Part shown: piece after piece, positions 6,841-8,978 of the stretch
How positions within the stretch are numbered: position 1 is the first letter of the stretch
Layout of the letters: each line of letters starts with the position of its first letter
Origin: JAVBKB01 sp031554275
GTDB lineage: Bacteria > Bacillota > Bacilli > JARBTR01
Length of the DNA: 8,978 bases
Direction of reading: 5' to 3'
NCBI GenBank assembly: GCA_031554275.1
Contig: JAVBKB010000220.1
Location: 1 to 8,978 of the forward strand
Program-made: the position numbers and the translations under genes
Notes under the pieces: generated by a model
Databases searched by the model: none
What the model saw: only the letters and a program-made list of their open reading frames with translations
Told to the model about the DNA's origin: nothing

Positions 6841-7008
6841 TATCGACGATTTAATTGGCGAATATTCCACCAATTTTACAATCATTCATATGCAACGTAC
6901 TGAACCAGTTAGAATCCTGCGAGGTTTCATTTCTGCTACACTGCATATTCTAAATTATCTACCATAGATTTAAATTATATGTAAACAGAAATAAAGCGAG
7001 GATGACCA

Positions 7009-7944
7009 ATGGCTAGTAATGAATATGGTGGACAGGCAGTTGTTGAAGGTGTCATGTTTGGCGGTAAAGCGTATCAAGTGACAGCAATTAGACGCATCAA
7101 TGGAGAAATTGAATTTTTAACGATTCCAAGACCTCTGAACCCCTTCGTCACGCGATTAAAAAAAATCCCTTTGCTACGTGGTGTAGTTGCGATTATCGAA
7201 GCAAGTGCTGCTGGTTCTGAGCATTTACAATTCTCCACCAACCGGTTTGGCATTTTACCAGAAGAGGACGCGGAAATGGAAGCTGCTCGGAAAACAAGTA
7301 AACTGACTTTGCTATTTGGTGTTGCGATTGTCGGAATCCTTTCCTTTCTATTTGGCAAATTCCTTTTCACTTTACTGCCTGTCTTTGCGGCGCATTTGCT
7401 TAGTAGCCCTTTCCCCGGACAGTTTCAACAAAATTTACTCGAAGGCTTATTTAAATTTATTTTACTCATCGGTTACTTACTTGCCATCTCTCAAACACCG
7501 CTGATTAAACGTGTCTTTCAATATCATGGTGCTGAACACAAGTTAATCAATACTTATGAGAACCAGCAACCATTAACGGTTGAAAATGTACAAAAACATT
7601 CTCGTCTTCATTTTCGTTGTGGCAGTAGCTTTATTCTCTTCACAATATTTGTTGGTGTGTTTGTCTATGTTTGGTTCCCTACTGATCCCCTCTGGCTCCG
7701 GGTCATGATACGCCTATTGTTACTACCGCTCGTCATCGGGCTTTCCTTTGAACTGCTGAGGCTAACCAACCAGTTTCGACATACACCTGTTTTACGTCTG
7801 TTAGGCATGCCTGGCCTATGCTTGCAAAGACTAACGACTAAAGAACCAACGCCAAGCCAAATCGAAGTTGCGATTGCCTCCTTTAATGAGTTACTTAGAG
7901 TCGAATCAGAAAGAAACGCCTCGGGACAGGATCACCAGAGTTGA
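7009..7944 (+). CDS. yqhQ: DUF1385 multi-pass membrane protein, YqhQ type
   Basis: A 311-residue member of the DUF1385 family, whose biochemical role I do not know with certainty. Family signatures are present: YGGQAVVEGVMFGG at residues 6-19, FQYHGAEHKLINTYE around 170-184, HFRCGSSF around 201-208, and the C-terminal MPGLCLQRLTTKEPTPSQIE around 267-286. Hydrophobic segments near residues 98-121, 143-161, 206-222 and 230-250 indicate about four membrane spans, with the HGAEHK and HFRC motifs between spans. The conserved His, Glu and Cys residues suggest a metal site or a catalytic role, which is inference only. GAGG lies 7 bases before the ATG. The gene is divergent from aroQ across about 200 bases; related genomes keep the same neighbours. 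Confidence 0.92.
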   Translation: MASNEYGGQAVVEGVMFGGKAYQVTAIRRINGEIEFLTIPRPLNPFVTRLKKIPLLRGVVAIIEASAAGSEHLQFSTNRFGILPEEDAEMEAARKTSKLTLLFGVAIVGILSFLFGKFLFTLLPVFAAHLLSSPFPGQFQQNLLEGLFKFILLIGYLLAISQTPLIKRVFQYHGAEHKLINTYENQQPLTVENVQKHSRLHFRCGSSFILFTIFVGVFVYVWFPTDPLWLRVMIRLLLLPLVIGLSFELLRLTNQFRHTPVLRLLGMPGLCLQRLTTKEPTPSQIEVAIASFNELLRVESERNASGQDHQS

Positions 7945-8048
7945 ACCGAATTCCAATGCTAAAAAAGCACACAGGTTCTCACCCAAAGAAACAGGTTCGC
8001 CAAACCAGTCATGATTCGCTAAATATCGAAGCAAAATACTCGTATATA

Positions 8049-8079
8049 TTGAATAATCATTTTATAATCTGTCTATACT
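8049..8079 (+). promoter_or_regulatory. Possible promoter for the SA1362-like gene
   Basis: TTGAAT (8049-8054) and TATACT (8074-8079) are recognisable hexamers but are 19 bases apart, longer than ideal. A perfect TATAAT at 8063-8068 lies between them, without a good -35 at 17 bases. One of the two may start transcription about 50 bases before the gene. Co-transcription with yqhQ remains possible. Confidence 0.25.
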
Positions 8080-8119
8080 GAAGGAATAGTAATGCGGATA
8101 GAAAGACTACTTGAGTATC

Positions 8120-8126
8120 AGGGGGA
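8120..8126 (+). promoter_or_regulatory. Ribosome binding site that selects the GTG start at 8132
   Basis: AGGGGGA ends 5 bases before the GTG at 8132. The site lies inside the coding sequence if translation starts at the upstream in-frame TTG at 8111, which itself has no good site. Confidence 0.75.
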
Positions 8127-8131
8127 TTTTC

Positions 8132-8449
8132 GTGAGACAGATTTCATCAACCATTTTCCTAGCTACCATCGGATTCCTCGCTATTCTAGGCGTAGCCAGT
8201 GCGTTTAGAAATGGGTTCAACCCCTTTATGCAGGGAGCCATTTTCACAGCAGCCATCATCACGGTTGTGTTCGTATTTAGAAAAATAAAGTTGACTAGAA
8301 ATCAGCATCGCAAAAAGAAAAGTAAGGCAATGCGTAAAGCAAAGAAATTAGGGCTAACGGTTTACACAAAAAGCACATTACCACGCCGGCCAGAGGAATG
8401 GCCGCCGACTCAGTTGGTTGTTATTGAGGGGAAAAAGCAAAGTCGTTGA
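8132..8449 (+). CDS. Small membrane protein, YqhP/SA1362-like
   Basis: A 105-residue protein starting at GTG with a good ribosome binding site. Two hydrophobic segments (about residues 5-24 and 33-49) form a membrane hairpin. They are followed by a strongly basic stretch (RNQHRKKKSKAMRKAKK, about 56-72) and a short C-terminal segment with LPRRPEEWPPTQLVV. Size, topology and position next to yqhQ fit the SA1362/YqhP family of Bacillales, whose function is unknown to me. By the positive-inside rule the basic tail should be cytoplasmic. It follows yqhQ by 187 bases and may be transcribed with it or from its own promoter. Confidence 0.7.
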   Translation: MRQISSTIFLATIGFLAILGVASAFRNGFNPFMQGAIFTAAIITVVFVFRKIKLTRNQHRKKKSKAMRKAKKLGLTVYTKSTLPRRPEEWPPTQLVVIEGKKQSR

Positions 8450-8529
8450 CATTGGCTATTGACATGTTTAATGACTAAGCTATTTTTTCACTATTCTGCT
8501 TACGTTGTCAGTAACAATTGTACTTAATT

Positions 8530-8568
8530 AAAAAGTGAAATGGCGTTTCTCTGGCCATCTCACTTTTT
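8530..8568. terminator. Bidirectional intrinsic terminator between converging genes
   Basis: The arms AAAAAGTGAAATGGC (8530-8544) and GCCATCTCACTTTTT (8554-8568) pair at 14 of 15 positions around a 9-base loop, with T-runs leaving both sides. It lies about 80 bases after the SA1362-like gene on the plus strand and about 165 bases after glcK on the minus strand, so it can end both transcripts. Confidence 0.85.
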
Positions 8569-8734
8569 TATTGAAGTATTAGTCACTACGAGGTTCTTCA
8601 TACCCACTAGTGCAATTGTTCATCCGTAACTAGAAATAGAGATGACTGCTCTTGTAGCGATCACACGCGCTATTCAGCAAGAATGCACGTATGCTTAGTA
8701 TAATTGCCACCATCAATAATTGCGCCATATACAA

Positions 8735-8978
8735 TTAATCTAAGAAATGCCTACTAACCATAGCCGCTGCACCAATCACACCGGCATCATTCCCTAATTC
8801 CGCAAGTGCAATCACCGTCGAATTCTTCACGGGTGAGAAAGCAATTTCTTGAAAGTACTTGAGCGTCTGTCCGAGTAATTGATCGCCAGCTTTGGAAACA
8901 CCACCACCAATGACAATCACGTCTGGATTGAGTGTAGTACCAATGTTCGCTAGTCCAATCGCTAGATAGTAACAGAAA
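8735..8978 (-). CDS. glcK: ROK-family glucokinase, C-terminal 80 residues (start lies beyond the window)
   Basis: Glucokinase phosphorylates glucose to glucose 6-phosphate with ATP. Only the C-terminal 80 residues are in the window, starting mid-gene with LAIGLANIGTTLNPDVIVIG and continuing GGVSKAGDQLLGQTLKYF. The LNPDxIVIGGGVSxAG block and the final ALAELGNDAGVIGAAAMV are hallmarks of the ROK glucokinase C-terminal lobe, where the glycine-rich segment lies near the ATP site. The zinc site and catalytic Asp lie in the part outside the window. The stop is a TAA at 8735-8737. It is transcribed towards the SA1362-like gene and shares its terminator. Other ROK sugar kinases cannot be excluded from this piece, but the sequence fits GlcK of Bacillales well. 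Confidence 0.88.
   Translation of the reverse strand, partial: FCYYLAIGLANIGTTLNPDVIVIGGGVSKAGDQLLGQTLKYFQEIAFSPVKNSTVIALAELGNDAGVIGAAAMVSRHFLD

Noticed and set aside
6803..6841. N-terminal extension of aroQ by 13 residues
   Set aside because: The extension is atypical for the family, lacks a ribosome binding site and overlaps the proposed promoter; the ATG at 6802 has a strong site.
7074..7370. Minus-strand 98-codon frame inside yqhQ
   Set aside because: It is antisense to a gene with several DUF1385 signatures and has no family features of its own.
1..8978. CRISPR array, tRNA, rRNA or riboswitch
   Set aside because: I saw no regularly spaced repeats, no cloverleaf pattern and no conserved riboswitch leader when reading both strands.

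Overview
The window looks like chromosomal DNA from a low-GC Gram-positive bacterium of the order Bacillales. The right half carries the conserved set aroQ, an M24 Xaa-Pro peptidase (papA/yqhT type) and efp, together with a divergent yqhQ (DUF1385) gene, a small YqhP/SA1362-type membrane protein and the end of a ROK glucokinase. Purine-rich ribosome binding sites and T-rich hairpin terminators fit the same group. The genus cannot be fixed from the sequence.

Layout. Positions 1-2964 (minus) hold one very long open frame, cut by the left edge, that joins a GT4 glycosyltransferase module to a TagF-type CDP-glycerol glycerophosphotransferase module. It is probably an enzyme of teichoic-acid-like wall or capsule polymer synthesis. 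Positions about 2939-3650 are decayed DNA: a short doubtful ORF, an orphan fragment and two remnants of IS3-family transposase. At 3609-3872 (minus) lies an XRE-type regulator whose C-terminus runs out of frame into the transposase remnant. Positions 3873-4682 contain no convincing gene, but do contain a perfect 24-bp inverted repeat that looks like a bidirectional terminator. Positions 4683-6802 (minus) form the aroQ-peptidase-efp operon. Positions 7009-8449 (plus) carry yqhQ and the SA1362-like gene. A strong bidirectional hairpin at 8530-8568 separates these from the converging glucokinase gene, which is cut by the right edge.

How it fits together. The right half is housekeeping: the shikimate pathway, proline-peptide turnover, rescue of ribosomes stalled on polyproline, a membrane protein of unknown role and glucose phosphorylation. 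The left half is visibly AT-richer, IS-scarred and accessory, with a surface-polymer gene. The change falls just downstream of efp, where relatives usually carry other conserved genes (accB/accC, or spoIIIA in spore formers). This suggests an insertion or rearrangement point. The most unusual item is the GT4 plus glycerophosphotransferase fusion; no complete new multigene system is visible inside the window.
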